Shown here: piece after piece, positions 23,607 through 33,342 of the stretch
How positions within the stretch are numbered: position 1 is the first letter of the stretch
Layout: every line of letters begins with the position of its first letter
Assembly: GCF_000282455.1 (NCBI RefSeq)
Contig: NZ_AKJG01000161.1
Span: 1-64,000 of the forward strand
Reading direction: 5' to 3'
DNA from: Pseudomonas sp. GM74
Lineage (GTDB): Bacteria > Pseudomonadota > Gammaproteobacteria > Pseudomonadales > Pseudomonadaceae
Length of the DNA: 64,000 nt
Translations under genes and position numbers: made by a program
The notes under the pieces: generated by a model
What the model saw: the letters and a program-made list of their open reading frames with translations, nothing else
Database searches by the model: none
Told to the model about the DNA's origin: nothing

Positions 23607-24305
23607 ATGAACAAGTCCATGCTCAGCGCTTCGCTGGTTGCCCTCGCGCTCGCAGCCCCGCTCGCCCACGCCTTCGAGGCCGGCGACATTCTCCTTCGCG
23701 CCGGTGCAATCACCGTCAACCCGGAAGCCGACAGCTCCAGCGTCAAGGTTGATCAAGGCCCGCTGGCGGGCGCCGACCTGGGTGGCAAGGCGACCATGAG
23801 CAGCGACACGCAACTGGGCTTGAACTTCGCCTACATGCTCACCAATCACCTGGGTATCGAACTGCTGGCAGCCACACCGTTCGAGCATGACGTGAAACTC
23901 AAGGGCACGGCCCTGAGCGCGGCCAACGGCAAACTCGGCACCCTCAAGCACCTGCCGCCGACCTTGAGCCTGGTGTACTACCCGCTGGACCCGAAGTCGG
24001 CCTTCCAGCCGTACGTCGGCGGCGGCATCAACTACACCTATATCTACGACGAACACGTAGGCAGCCAGGCGCAGTCCGCCGGTTTCAGCAACTTCAAGGC
24101 GGAAAACTCCTGGGGCCTGGCCTGGCAGGTCGGTGCGGACTACATGCTGACCGACAACATCATGATCAACGCCCAGGTGCGCTACATCGACATCGATACC
24201 CGCGCCACTGTCGAGAACAACTCGATTGCCCCAGGTACCCGGGCACGTGTGGACGTCGATGTAGACCCGTTCATCTACATGGTTGGCCTGGGCTACAAGT
24301 TCTAA
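23607..24305 (+). CDS. oprG: Outer-membrane protein OprG (OmpW family)
   Basis: The 232-residue protein has a 22-residue signal peptide (ending LAHA) and then an eight-stranded OmpW barrel starting GDILLRAGAITVNPEADSS and ending in the phenylalanine of GLGYKF, the usual barrel-assembly signal. OmpW/OprG forms a hydrophobic lateral gate for small apolar or amino-acid solutes. A GAGCC-rich ribosome site precedes the start. Low-oxygen control is indicated by the box at 23528. A bidirectional terminator follows. Confidence 0.93.
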   Translation: MNKSMLSASLVALALAAPLAHAFEAGDILLRAGAITVNPEADSSSVKVDQGPLAGADLGGKATMSSDTQLGLNFAYMLTNHLGIELLAATPFEHDVKLKGTALSAANGKLGTLKHLPPTLSLVYYPLDPKSAFQPYVGGGINYTYIYDEHVGSQAQSAGFSNFKAENSWGLAWQVGADYMLTDNIMINAQVRYIDIDTRATVENNSIAPGTRARVDVDVDPFIYMVGLGYKF

Positions 24306-24382
24306 GCGACATCGCTGGAAGAATGTTCACGTGGTGGTGAACCTGGCCACAGGAATTACATAAGCTGTCAAAGCAAATTCCG

Positions 24383-24423
24383 GCCACAAAAAAGGCGTCC
24401 TTGATGGACGCCTTTTTTGTGGC
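24383..24423. terminator. Bidirectional rho-independent terminator
   Basis: An 18-bp perfect stem (24383-24400 with 24406-24423) contains AAAAAAGGCGTCC and GGACGCCTTTTTT, so each strand has a GC stem and a U-run. It serves oprG on the plus strand and the SDR gene on the minus strand. Confidence 0.92.
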
Positions 24424-24433
24424 TGCAAGAATC

Positions 24434-25363
24434 TCAGCGCCCCAGTAACCGCGCCAGCCCCACACGCATCGGTGTCTGCCCTGTGGTAGTGAAGCGCTCC
24501 AGCAGACGCCGGTTGTTCGCCCGGGAATGGCGGATGTCACCGGAGCGCGCCGGGCCGTAGCTTACCGGCGGCAGCTTGCCGACCACGGCCTCAAGCGCTT
24601 CGAGCATTTGCTTGAGGGTCGTCGCCTGGTTCCAGCCAACGTTGACCGCACCGACCTCGGCCAGGGGCTTCTCGATGGCCTGCACCAGCAAGTCGACCAG
24701 GTCTTCGACGTAGACAAAATCCCGGGTCTGCTCACCATCGCCGAACACGGTGATCGGCAAGCCCTTCAGTGCGCGCTCGCTGAAAATGCTGATCACCCCG
24801 GAGTACGGCGAGGACGGATCCTGGCGTGGTCCGAAGATGTTGAAGAAGCGGAAAATCACCGGCTCCAGCCCATGCTGGCGACGGTAGAAATCGAAGTACT
24901 GCTCGCTGGCCAGTTTGTCCACCGCATACGGCGTCAGCGGCGCCTTTGGCGTGTCTTCGTCGATCGACTCGCCCTCGCCATTGTTGCCATACACCGCCGC
25001 GCTGGAGGCAAACAGCACGCGCTTGACCCCAGCCTGGCGCATGGCTTCGCAGACGTTCAGCGTGCCGATGAAATTGCTCTGGTGCGTGCGCACCGGATCG
25101 TCCACCGAGGCCTGTACCGACGCCACGGCAGCCAGGTGCGCCACGGCGCTGCAACCGGCCATTGCCTGGGCGACCACAGCCGCATCGGCCACGTCGCCGA
25201 CGATCAGTTCGACTCTGGGATTGTCCAGCGGCAGATTACTGCGCTTGCCGGTGGACAGGTCATCGAGAATCCGCACTGCATGGCCCTTGGCGAGCAAGGC
25301 GTCAGTCAGGTGTGAACCAATGAAACCGGCACCACCGGTAATCAAAACGGGGCCGTCAGCCAT
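24434..25363 (-). CDS. NAD-dependent nucleotide-sugar epimerase/dehydratase (SDR)
   Basis: The 309-residue protein has the Rossmann motif TGGAGFIG at 9-16, the serine region FASSAAVYG at about 118-126 and the catalytic Y146/K150 pair in YAVDK. It resembles UDP-glucose 4-epimerase/GalE-like extended SDRs; the exact sugar substrate cannot be read. The ATG at 25363 gives MADGPVLITGG; the frame upstream overlaps the preceding gene. It overlaps that SDR-like gene by 8 bp, and both correspond in position to PA4068-PA4069. Confidence 0.88.
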   Translation of the reverse strand: MADGPVLITGGAGFIGSHLTDALLAKGHAVRILDDLSTGKRSNLPLDNPRVELIVGDVADAAVVAQAMAGCSAVAHLAAVASVQASVDDPVRTHQSNFIGTLNVCEAMRQAGVKRVLFASSAAVYGNNGEGESIDEDTPKAPLTPYAVDKLASEQYFDFYRRQHGLEPVIFRFFNIFGPRQDPSSPYSGVISIFSERALKGLPITVFGDGEQTRDFVYVEDLVDLLVQAIEKPLAEVGAVNVGWNQATTLKQMLEALEAVVGKLPPVSYGPARSGDIRHSRANNRRLLERFTTTGQTPMRVGLARLLGR

Positions 25364-26240
25364 GGCGATAGAACCTGTCCAGTAGACCGGGAAGCGCCGC
25401 ACGCCAGGCGCGTGGTTTGATCCCGAAGGTGTGCAGAATTTTTTTGCAGGCCAGTACCGCGTGTTGCGGCTCTTCCGCAGCATCCGGACGCGCGGCGTGG
25501 GCCTGGGCGGTCGGAGCTTCGATGGCCAGCGGATGCAGGCTGCGGGCTTCGGTCAGAATCGCCTGCCCCAGCGCCAGCGGCGTGGTGGCCTCATGCCCGG
25601 CGTAGTGGTAGGTGCCCCACAGCGGCGCGGCGCAATCGAGTTGCTTGAGCACAGAAATGATCACACGGGCGGCATCGTCGACCGGCGTCGGATTGCCGCG
25701 CCGGTCGTCGGCCATCAGCAGCTCTTCGGGTTGTTCGGCACGGGCGAGGAAGCGGCCAAGGGCGCCATCCGGGCTGTCGTCCAGCAGCCAGCCGAAACGC
25801 AGCAGCACGTGTTGCGGGCAGGTGGCGCGCACGCTTTGCTCGATCCGCCACAAGGCCTGACCCCGCAAGCCCAGGGGCACCGGTTCGTCTTTTTCGCTGT
25901 AGGCCGTGGCTCGGGAGCCGTCGAACACGCGATAGCTGGAGGGTTGCAGCAGCACGATGTTGTGGTGCTGGCACAGCTCCGCCAGACGCTCGATCGCGCG
26001 TTCCTGGCCGGCCAGGCGCGACTCGCTCACTGCCTCGGCCTGAAACCAGTCGAAGTAGTAGGCAAGGTTGATCAATGCATCGGGACGGGTGTCGTCGAGC
26101 AGTTGTGTCAGGCTCGCGGCATCCCAGCCGTCTTCGGGCGGGCGGGGAGCGAGGAAACCGATGTCTTCCTCCGCACCGAGGCGAATCAGCGCCTGCCCAA
26201 GGGCATTTCCGCCGCCCAGTAACATAAGGCGCATTCGCAT
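25356..26240 (-). CDS. RmlD-like sugar-nucleotide-binding protein (SDR)
   Basis: The 294-residue protein starts with a dinucleotide-binding loop, LMLLGGGNALGQALIRLG, and has the RmlD-like GTYHYAGHEATTPLALGQAI in the C-terminal half. The catalytic YxxxK is not obvious: the expected tyrosine region reads VLLQPSSYRVFDG. Catalytic activity is therefore uncertain. Three in-frame starts (26240, 26234, 26225) are possible and none has a strong ribosome site. It lies directly upstream of and overlaps the epimerase gene, suggesting joint work on one nucleotide sugar. Confidence 0.8.
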   Translation of the reverse strand: MRMRLMLLGGGNALGQALIRLGAEEDIGFLAPRPPEDGWDAASLTQLLDDTRPDALINLAYYFDWFQAEAVSESRLAGQERAIERLAELCQHHNIVLLQPSSYRVFDGSRATAYSEKDEPVPLGLRGQALWRIEQSVRATCPQHVLLRFGWLLDDSPDGALGRFLARAEQPEELLMADDRRGNPTPVDDAARVIISVLKQLDCAAPLWGTYHYAGHEATTPLALGQAILTEARSLHPLAIEAPTAQAHAARPDAAEEPQHAVLACKKILHTFGIKPRAWRAALPGLLDRFYRHG

Positions 26241-26402
26241 AGAGTCAGCAGGCCCAGTCTGATTGAAACAATGGCTTTATCGACACCGCCCCCAGGCGAT
26301 GTCATTGGTAATTGCCGGAATCGTTGCATTTTGCGGGTTTAGAGCGCAACCGTCATCCGTAAAGTGTAGATGTCCGACTTTTGCGGTGCTGCTACTGGCC
26401 CC

Positions 26403-26477
26403 TTCGCGGGCAAGCCCGCTCCCACACTGGATGTGGGTACACCGCCTATCCCCTGTGGGAGCGGGCTTGCCCGCGAA
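26403..26477. repeat. REP doublet upstream of lhr
   Basis: Perfect 24-bp inverted arms at 26403-26426 and 26454-26477 (TTCGCGGGCAAGCCCGCTCC type) with a short 27-bp spacer. The rest of the 308-bp gap from 26241 to 26548 shows only an AT-richer stretch before the repeat and no open frame I can support. Confidence 0.88.
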
Positions 26478-26548
26478 GTGGCCCTGAAGACCACTAGAGA
26501 TCCCGAGCGGTACTTGCATCTTCAGCCCCCACCCGCATAACTTGCTGC

Positions 26549-29500
26549 ATGAACCTGCCCATTCCCGCAGACAGTGCCCTGAGCGGCTTCCACCCTGCCG
26601 TCAGCGCCTGGTTCAGCCACACGTTCCCGGCGGTCACCGCCGCCCAGGCCCGGGCGTGGCCGTTGATCCGCCAGCGCCGCTCGACCCTGGTCGCCGCGCC
26701 CACCGGTTCCGGCAAGACCCTCACCGCCTTTCTCGCCGTCATCGACGACCTGGTGCACCGCGGCCTGGAAAGCCCCGAAGGCTTGCCCGACGCCACCCTG
26801 GTGGTCTACGTCTCGCCCCTCAAGGCGCTGTCCAACGACATCCGGATCAACCTGCAAAACCCGCTGGCCGGCATTACCGGGCAATTGCGCGTGATGGGCC
26901 TGCCGCCATTGCAGATCACCACCGCCGTTCGCACCGGTGACACACCGCAAAAAGACCGTTCGGCGATGCGCAAAACGGCGCCGCACATACTGGTGACCAC
27001 GCCGGAATCCCTGTATGTGCTGCTCGGTTCCGACTCGGGCAGGCAGATGCTCGGCACGGCGCAAACGGTGATCGTCGACGAAATCCACGCCATGGCCGCC
27101 AGCAAGCGCGGCAGCCATCTGGCACTGAGCCTTGAACGCCTGCAAGCCCTCTGCCCGGAGCCGCTGCTGCGCATTGGTCTGTCGGCCACGCAAAAACCCA
27201 TCGAAGCCGTCTCGCGCTTCCTGGCCGGTCACGACCGCCCGTGCGAGATCGTCGACATCGGCCACGCCCGCCCCCGCGACCTGGACATCGAAGTGCCGCC
27301 CGTGCCGCTATCGGCCGTGATGGCCAACGATGTCTGGGAACTGGTGTACGACCGCCTCGCCGCCCTCGCCCGGGAGCACCGGACCACGCTGATTTTCGTC
27401 AACACCCGGCGCCTGGCCGAACGCCTGAGCCGGCACCTGAGCGAGCGCCTGGGCAAGGATGCCGTGGCGGCGCACCACGGCAGCCTGGCCAAGGAGTTTC
27501 GCCTGGACGCCGAGCAGCGACTCAAGCGCGGCGACCTGCAAGTGCTGATCGCCACGGCGTCGCTGGAACTGGGGATCGACATCGGCGACGTCGACCTGGT
27601 CTGCCAGATCGCCTCGCCGCGTTCGATTGCCGGGTTTCTGCAACGGGTCGGCCGTTCCGGGCACCAGGTCGGCGGCACGCCCAAGGGCCGTTTGTTTGCC
27701 ACCACCCGCGACGACCTGATCGAATGCGCCGCGCTGCTCGACTGCGTGCGCCGGGGCGAACTCGATACCTTGCTGATCCCGCAAGCGCCGCTGGACGTAC
27801 TGGCGCAGCAGATCATCGCCGAAGTCAGTTGTCAGGAGTGGCCGGAGCAAGCGCTGCTGGAGATGCTGCGCCGCGCCTCGCCCTACGCCGCACTCGACGA
27901 CAAACACTATCAGGCACTGCTGCACATGCTCGCCGAAGGTTACAACGGGCGTCAGGGCATCCGTAGCGCCTACCTGCATCGCGACGCCGTGAGCCGCACC
28001 CTGCGCGGCCGCCGGGGCGCGAAACTGACGGCGGTGACCAGTGGCGGGACCATTCCGGACAACGCCGACTACAGCGTGCTGCTGGAGCCTCAAGGGCTGA
28101 ACATCGGCACCATCAACGAAGACTTTGCGGTGGAAAGCATTGCCGGGGATATCTTCCAGTTGGGCAATACGTCCTATCGGATCCTGCGGGTGGAAACCGG
28201 TAAGGTTCGGGTCGAGGACGCCCAGGGCCAGCCGCCGACCATTCCGTTCTGGCTCGGTGAAGCACCGGGGCGCAGCGCCGAATTGTCTGCGGCGGTGGCG
28301 CGCTTGCAGGCGCAACTTGACGACCTGCTGGGTGCCGCGCCAGGCAACTTGCAGCCAGCGCTCGACTGGCTGACCGAGACCCTGGGCCTGAACCTCGCCA
28401 GCGCCGAACAACTGGTGGATTACCTGGCCCGAGCGCGACAGACGCTGGGCGCCCTGCCATCCCAAGACACGCTGCTGATGGAGCGCTTTTTCGACGAGTC
28501 CGGCGGCACCCAACTGGTCATTCACACGCCGTTCGGCAGCCGCATCAACCGCGCCTGGGGCCTGGCCCTGCGCAAGCGTTTCTGTCGCACCTTCAACTTC
28601 GAACTGCAGGCCGCCGCCAGCGAAGACGCCATCGTGCTATCGCTGTCCACCAGCCACAGCTTTGAACTGGACGACGTCTGGCGCTACCTGCACAGCAACA
28701 GCGCCGAACACATCCTGATCCAGGCCGTGCTCGACGCGCCGCTGTTCGGCGTGCGCTGGCGCTGGAATGCCAGCGTGGCCCTGGCCCTGCCGCGCTACAG
28801 CGGTGGGCGTAAAGTCCCGCCACAGATTCAGCGGATGAAAAGCGAAGACCTGATCGCCAGCGTGTTTCCCGATCAGATTGCCTGCGTGGAAAACCTCGCC
28901 GGCGAACGGGAAATTCCCGACCATCCGCTGGTGGAACAGACCCTCGACGATTGCCTGCACGAAGCCATGGATACGGAAGGCTGGCTGGCCTTGTTACGGC
29001 GCATGGAACGCGGCGACATTCGCCTGATCAGCCGCGACTTGCCGGCGCCTTCGCCGCTGGCGGCGGAGATACTCAGCGCCCGGCCCTATACCTTTCTCGA
29101 CGATGCACCACTGGAAGAACGCCGCACCCAGGCCGTGCTCAACCGCCGCTGGAGCGACCCGCAATCCACCGACGACCTCGGTGCCCTGGACGCCGAGGCG
29201 ATTGCCGCTGTACGCGACGAAGCCTGGCCAGCGCCCTGCGGTGTCGATGAAATGCACGAGGCCTTGATGGGCCTGGCGTGCATCACCGATGCCGAAGCCG
29301 GTGCCAATCCGCAGTGGCCCGACTGGCTCAATACCCTGACCGACAGCGGACGTGCAGGCCGTTTGCAGATCAACGCAGGGCAATCGCTGTGGCTGGCGCT
29401 GGAGCGCCTGACCTGCCTGCGGACGACTTATCCACAGGCCGAATTGACGCCCGCCCTGCAAGCGCTGCCGGACTTCGATGAAGCCTGGGAACCCGACGAA

Positions 29501-30856
29501 GCCGTCCTCGAACTGATCCGCGCACGGCTTAGCGCCTTCGGGCCGCTGGCGCTCGATCGTATTGCCGAACCACTCGGCTTGCCCGCTGCGCAGGTCAACC
29601 AGGCCCTGGCGCAACTGGAACGCGAGGGCTACGTGCTGCGCGGCCGCTTCACCCCGGGCACCACCCAGGAAGAATGGTGCGAGCGGCATTTGCTGGCGCG
29701 GATTCACCGCTATACGGTCAAGCGCCTGCGCCGGGAAATCGAACCGGTGGCATTGCAGGACTTCATGCGATTCCTGTTCGACTGGCAGCATGTGTCGAGC
29801 GCGAGCCAGGTCCAGGGCGCGGCAGCATTGCCAGCCGTTATTGCGCAATTCGAAGGCTACCCCGCCGCCGCTTCAGCCTGGGACAGCGACATCCTGCCAG
29901 CGCGAATCAAGGACTACTCGGCGACCTGGCTCGATGAACTGTGCCGCAGTGGCAGACTGGTGTGGACGCGCCTGACTGCGCACAACAAAAGCGCCAGCAC
30001 CGCCCTGCGCAGCACGCCGATTGTGTTGCTGCCGCGCAACCGGGTCGGCCTCTGGAGCGGCTTGACCGAACAGACGCCGGTCAGCGAACTGTCGCCGAAA
30101 ACACAAAAGGTCCACGCCGCCCTCAGCCAGCATGGCGCGCTGTTTTTCGACGAACTGATCCATGAGGCCCACCTGCTGCGTTCAGAGCTGGAGATCGCCC
30201 TGCAGGAACTGGTGGGCGCGGGGCTGGTGAATGCCGACAGCTTCGCCGGATTGCGCGCACTGATCACCCCGGCCAGCAAGCGCCAGCCGCGCAACAGCCG
30301 GCGTGGACGCGGGGCATTCATCGGTGGCATGGACGACGCCGGGCGCTGGGCCCTGTTGCGACGCGCGCCGGCCGCGCCGGTGGTGCAAAACCAGCGGATG
30401 CCTGCCGAAACCCTTGAACACATCGCCATGACCTTGCTGCGCCGCTACGGCGTGGTGTTCTGGCGCTTGCTGGAGCGTGAGGCAGACTGGTTGCCGAGCT
30501 GGCGCGAACTGCTGCGTACGTTCCATCGCCTGGAGGCGCGGGGCGAGATTCGCGGCGGGCGGTTTGTCAGTGGCCTGGCGGGCGAGCAATTCGCCCTGCC
30601 CGAGGCGATCCCCTTGTTGCGCGAGGTCCGGCGTCGACCCCATGACGGCAGCCTGGTCGCGGTGTGCGGGGTCGATCCGCTGAACCTCGCCGGTACGCTA
30701 TTGCCCGGCGCGAAAGTCCCGGCGCTGGCGAGCAATCGGCTGGTGTATCGGGACGGGTTGCCGGTTGCTGCCGAGATTGCCGGCAAGCAGCAGTTCTGGT
30801 TGGAGCTGAATGAACAGGCGATGGCTGAAGTGCGCAGTAAGCTTATCCGGCATTAA
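26549..30856 (+). CDS. lhr: Lhr-type ATP-dependent DNA helicase (large form)
   Basis: The 1435-residue superfamily 2 translocase tracks 3'-5' on single-stranded DNA and unwinds RNA-DNA hybrids. Walker A APTGSGKT is at 50-57, the DEAH-box variant DEIH at 177-180, then the SAT motif LSATQKP and helicase motif VI QRVGRSGHQ. The Lhr-core winged helix and beta-barrel follow, then a long C-terminal region (about 870-1435) of tandem winged helices found only in full-length Lhr. In E. coli this part has been linked to uracil-DNA glycosylase activity. Monocistronic, with no obvious partner. Confidence 0.93.
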   Translation: MNLPIPADSALSGFHPAVSAWFSHTFPAVTAAQARAWPLIRQRRSTLVAAPTGSGKTLTAFLAVIDDLVHRGLESPEGLPDATLVVYVSPLKALSNDIRINLQNPLAGITGQLRVMGLPPLQITTAVRTGDTPQKDRSAMRKTAPHILVTTPESLYVLLGSDSGRQMLGTAQTVIVDEIHAMAASKRGSHLALSLERLQALCPEPLLRIGLSATQKPIEAVSRFLAGHDRPCEIVDIGHARPRDLDIEVPPVPLSAVMANDVWELVYDRLAALAREHRTTLIFVNTRRLAERLSRHLSERLGKDAVAAHHGSLAKEFRLDAEQRLKRGDLQVLIATASLELGIDIGDVDLVCQIASPRSIAGFLQRVGRSGHQVGGTPKGRLFATTRDDLIECAALLDCVRRGELDTLLIPQAPLDVLAQQIIAEVSCQEWPEQALLEMLRRASPYAALDDKHYQALLHMLAEGYNGRQGIRSAYLHRDAVSRTLRGRRGAKLTAVTSGGTIPDNADYSVLLEPQGLNIGTINEDFAVESIAGDIFQLGNTSYRILRVETGKVRVEDAQGQPPTIPFWLGEAPGRSAELSAAVARLQAQLDDLLGAAPGNLQPALDWLTETLGLNLASAEQLVDYLARARQTLGALPSQDTLLMERFFDESGGTQLVIHTPFGSRINRAWGLALRKRFCRTFNFELQAAASEDAIVLSLSTSHSFELDDVWRYLHSNSAEHILIQAVLDAPLFGVRWRWNASVALALPRYSGGRKVPPQIQRMKSEDLIASVFPDQIACVENLAGEREIPDHPLVEQTLDDCLHEAMDTEGWLALLRRMERGDIRLISRDLPAPSPLAAEILSARPYTFLDDAPLEERRTQAVLNRRWSDPQSTDDLGALDAEAIAAVRDEAWPAPCGVDEMHEALMGLACITDAEAGANPQWPDWLNTLTDSGRAGRLQINAGQSLWLALERLTCLRTTYPQAELTPALQALPDFDEAWEPDEAVLELIRARLSAFGPLALDRIAEPLGLPAAQVNQALAQLEREGYVLRGRFTPGTTQEEWCERHLLARIHRYTVKRLRREIEPVALQDFMRFLFDWQHVSSASQVQGAAALPAVIAQFEGYPAAASAWDSDILPARIKDYSATWLDELCRSGRLVWTRLTAHNKSASTALRSTPIVLLPRNRVGLWSGLTEQTPVSELSPKTQKVHAALSQHGALFFDELIHEAHLLRSELEIALQELVGAGLVNADSFAGLRALITPASKRQPRNSRRGRGAFIGGMDDAGRWALLRRAPAAPVVQNQRMPAETLEHIAMTLLRRYGVVFWRLLEREADWLPSWRELLRTFHRLEARGEIRGGRFVSGLAGEQFALPEAIPLLREVRRRPHDGSLVAVCGVDPLNLAGTLLPGAKVPALASNRLVYRDGLPVAAEIAGKQQFWLELNEQAMAEVRSKLIRH

Positions 30857-30871
30857 TGTCGTCTGGACCGG

Positions 30872-30970
30872 CCCCATCGCGAGCAAGCTCGCTCCCACAG
30901 GGGATTTTCTGTGAATACAAATTTTGGCACAACAGAGATCACTGTGGGAGCGAGCTTGCTCGCGATGGGG
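30872..30970. repeat. REP doublet at the convergent lhr/mscS junction
   Basis: Perfect 29-bp inverted arms at 30872-30900 and 30942-30970, of the GAGCGAGCTTGCTCGCGAT sub-type, with a 41-bp spacer. The match extends outward through CCCC/GGGG. It is the only structure between two convergent genes. Confidence 0.9.
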
Positions 30971-31007
30971 CCAGACCAGCCACTGAAAACCTCAATTACA
31001 AAACTGA

Positions 31008-33137
31008 CTATTGAGACCGCGGCCGACCCGGCATCAGCACCGCTGAATGATCCGGCTCATGCCCTGCCTCGACTGGCGGCTCGACCGGATGCCGCGGCAC
31101 CAGCGCCTGCTGTGGATAAGTCTGCGCGAAATGCACCCACGGGCAGTTATCCACAAGCTTTTTCAAACGCTGGTTGAAGGCCCGGCTCACCGCGTATTGC
31201 CCCCCGGACACCGTGCGGAATTGCGCGGTCAGCACCACACCGTTGAGGTCCATCTTGTCGACACCAAACACATCCAGCGGCCCTTGCAGGTTGTAGCGCA
31301 GGAACGGGTCGTTGCTGATGGAATGCCCCGCCTCGCGGATCAGTTCGATGGCCTTGTCGACATCGGTGTCGTAGGTCAATTGCACCGAGAAAAACGCATA
31401 GGCGAATTGCCGCGATTGGTTGGTCACGGCCTTGATCTGCCCGAACGGCACCGAGTGTACGAAGCCCTTGCCATCGCGCAGGCGCAAGGTGCGGATGGTC
31501 AGGCCTTCGACCGTGCCTGCATGACCGGAATCGAGCACCACCCAGTCACCGATGGACAAGGTGTCTTCGATGATGATGAACAGCCCGGTAATCACGTCCT
31601 GCACCAGTTGCTGGGAACCGAAACCGATCGCCAGGCCGATGACCCCGGCACCGGCCAGGAACGGCGCGACGTTGATCCCGAGGTTGGCCATTGTGGTGAT
31701 CGCGCAAATCACCACCAGGATGATTTTGATCGCATTGCGCAACAGCGGCAGGATGGTTTTCACCCGCGTACTCGGCTGGCGCGCCGAGCGCTTGTTGGTC
31801 GGTGGTTTCAGAGCTTCCTGTATCGCCGTGTCGAGCACCACCCAGACCATCCAGGTCACCAGCAGGATCAGACCGATGTGGCTCAGGGAATCACTGATCG
31901 CCCGGCCCACGGCATTGCTCACCGCGAATTCGAACAGCGACACGCCCCAGATTCGCCCGAGGATATCGATGAACACGATGGCCATGCCGATGCGCAGCAA
32001 GGCATGGGACAGGTTGAGAAAACGTTCCTTGTAGGCGCCGCTGCGGCGCAGGTCCGCTTCGCTGCGGGCCTTGAACAAATGGTGCAGCGTGGTGCTGAGA
32101 AACACCGTGGCAATCAGCAGCACCGTGGTGAACAAGGCGCTGCGCAGCACTCTCTGGTTGTCCGCCCCGGCACCGATCAGATTGATGATCGAAACCAGTA
32201 CCATCAACAGAATCGGCCAGTACCAGAGCCCGGAAAATATCCGCAGGGTTTCACGCAACGCCGGCTGACTTTGGCGCTGGGCCAGCGGCAGGATGCGGAT
32301 CACGTGAGCGACCGGGCGGCGCATGCGGATCACCAGCAAGCCGAAGGACATCGACGCTGCCAACCCGGTGAACACGGCGATGCTGCTGGTGAGGTTGCTG
32401 CCCAGTTGATGGGCGATCTGCGGGCTGGTCAGGGCGTCGCTCAATGCCACCAGAAAGCCGATAACGAACAACGGCCGGGGACTTTTCTCGCGGATGATCT
32501 GCACCGCCCGCCGCTTGTGCCCGGCATTGAACACCACCACCAGCGACAGCACCAATGATGCGGAAAATATCCCCGCGCTGGCGGCATAAGCCAGACACAG
32601 TGCCAGCGCCCGTCCCGCCGATATCGGCAAAAACTGGCTGGCATAAATCGTCAACGGCAGACTGATCACCGCCGCAAAGGTGTAGGGCAGCACGTATCTG
32701 AGCAACGCCTGGCCCCGTTCACGACTAAGCAGCAGACGATGCTCGCACAGCCGCCTGGAGACCATCCGCCCGAGCAGCCAAAGACAGGCAAACACCACCG
32801 TCCACACGCAGGTCAGCAGCAGGAAATCGCCGGCGACGCTCCAGGGCGAACGGGCCGACGGCTGATTGACCAACTGATCCACTTCATCGACCGCGAGATC
32901 GGCACGCAGGCGCCAGACGTCGACGAGGTTTTCGTTGAGATCGAGTTTGGTCTGGACCTCGTCGATGCTTGTACTGATGGCCCCCAGTAACCCGCCTTGC
33001 ACCAGCGGTTCGGGGTGGGCCGGCGGAGTTGCTGCGGTCGCGGTGGCGGGCAGCCCCGGTATCGCGGCGGCTTCCAGTTGCCCGCTGCCCACAAACAGCA
33101 ACGCTCCCAGCAGTATCGCGGTCTTGAGCCTGATCAA
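31008..33137 (-). CDS. Mechanosensitive channel of the MscS family (YbiO-like)
   Basis: The 709-residue inner-membrane channel releases solutes on hypo-osmotic shock. It has a signal peptide (ILLGALLFVGSGQLEAAA), a periplasmic N-terminal part with an alanine-proline linker, about ten membrane helices, and near residue 540 the MscS pore and beta domains (GLAIGFGSQQLVQDVITG; GDWVVLDSGHAGTVEGLTIR). Size and layout match E. coli YbiO. The start is TTG at 33137: AGGAG lies 8 nt upstream and the signal peptide begins there, while no ATG fits. Divergent from the MFS gene. Confidence 0.88.
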   Translation of the reverse strand: MIRLKTAILLGALLFVGSGQLEAAAIPGLPATATAATPPAHPEPLVQGGLLGAISTSIDEVQTKLDLNENLVDVWRLRADLAVDEVDQLVNQPSARSPWSVAGDFLLLTCVWTVVFACLWLLGRMVSRRLCEHRLLLSRERGQALLRYVLPYTFAAVISLPLTIYASQFLPISAGRALALCLAYAASAGIFSASLVLSLVVVFNAGHKRRAVQIIREKSPRPLFVIGFLVALSDALTSPQIAHQLGSNLTSSIAVFTGLAASMSFGLLVIRMRRPVAHVIRILPLAQRQSQPALRETLRIFSGLWYWPILLMVLVSIINLIGAGADNQRVLRSALFTTVLLIATVFLSTTLHHLFKARSEADLRRSGAYKERFLNLSHALLRIGMAIVFIDILGRIWGVSLFEFAVSNAVGRAISDSLSHIGLILLVTWMVWVVLDTAIQEALKPPTNKRSARQPSTRVKTILPLLRNAIKIILVVICAITTMANLGINVAPFLAGAGVIGLAIGFGSQQLVQDVITGLFIIIEDTLSIGDWVVLDSGHAGTVEGLTIRTLRLRDGKGFVHSVPFGQIKAVTNQSRQFAYAFFSVQLTYDTDVDKAIELIREAGHSISNDPFLRYNLQGPLDVFGVDKMDLNGVVLTAQFRTVSGGQYAVSRAFNQRLKKLVDNCPWVHFAQTYPQQALVPRHPVEPPVEAGHEPDHSAVLMPGRPRSQ

Positions 33138-33342
33138 AGCATCCGCTCCTTTGGCTGTGTCTGTATGGAACTGATCGAGAAATGCCGGGCAAGTTCGGAT
33201 ATGGCTCCCTCGCCACAGACTAACACCCGCGCTCGCGATCTTTGCGCTCAGGGCAAATATCAAATGTCCTTCCCTGTATTTTTCCGCACAACCCAAACCC
33301 CGACACTGCGCTCCATCGAATGAATCCACCGGAGTTGCAGCC

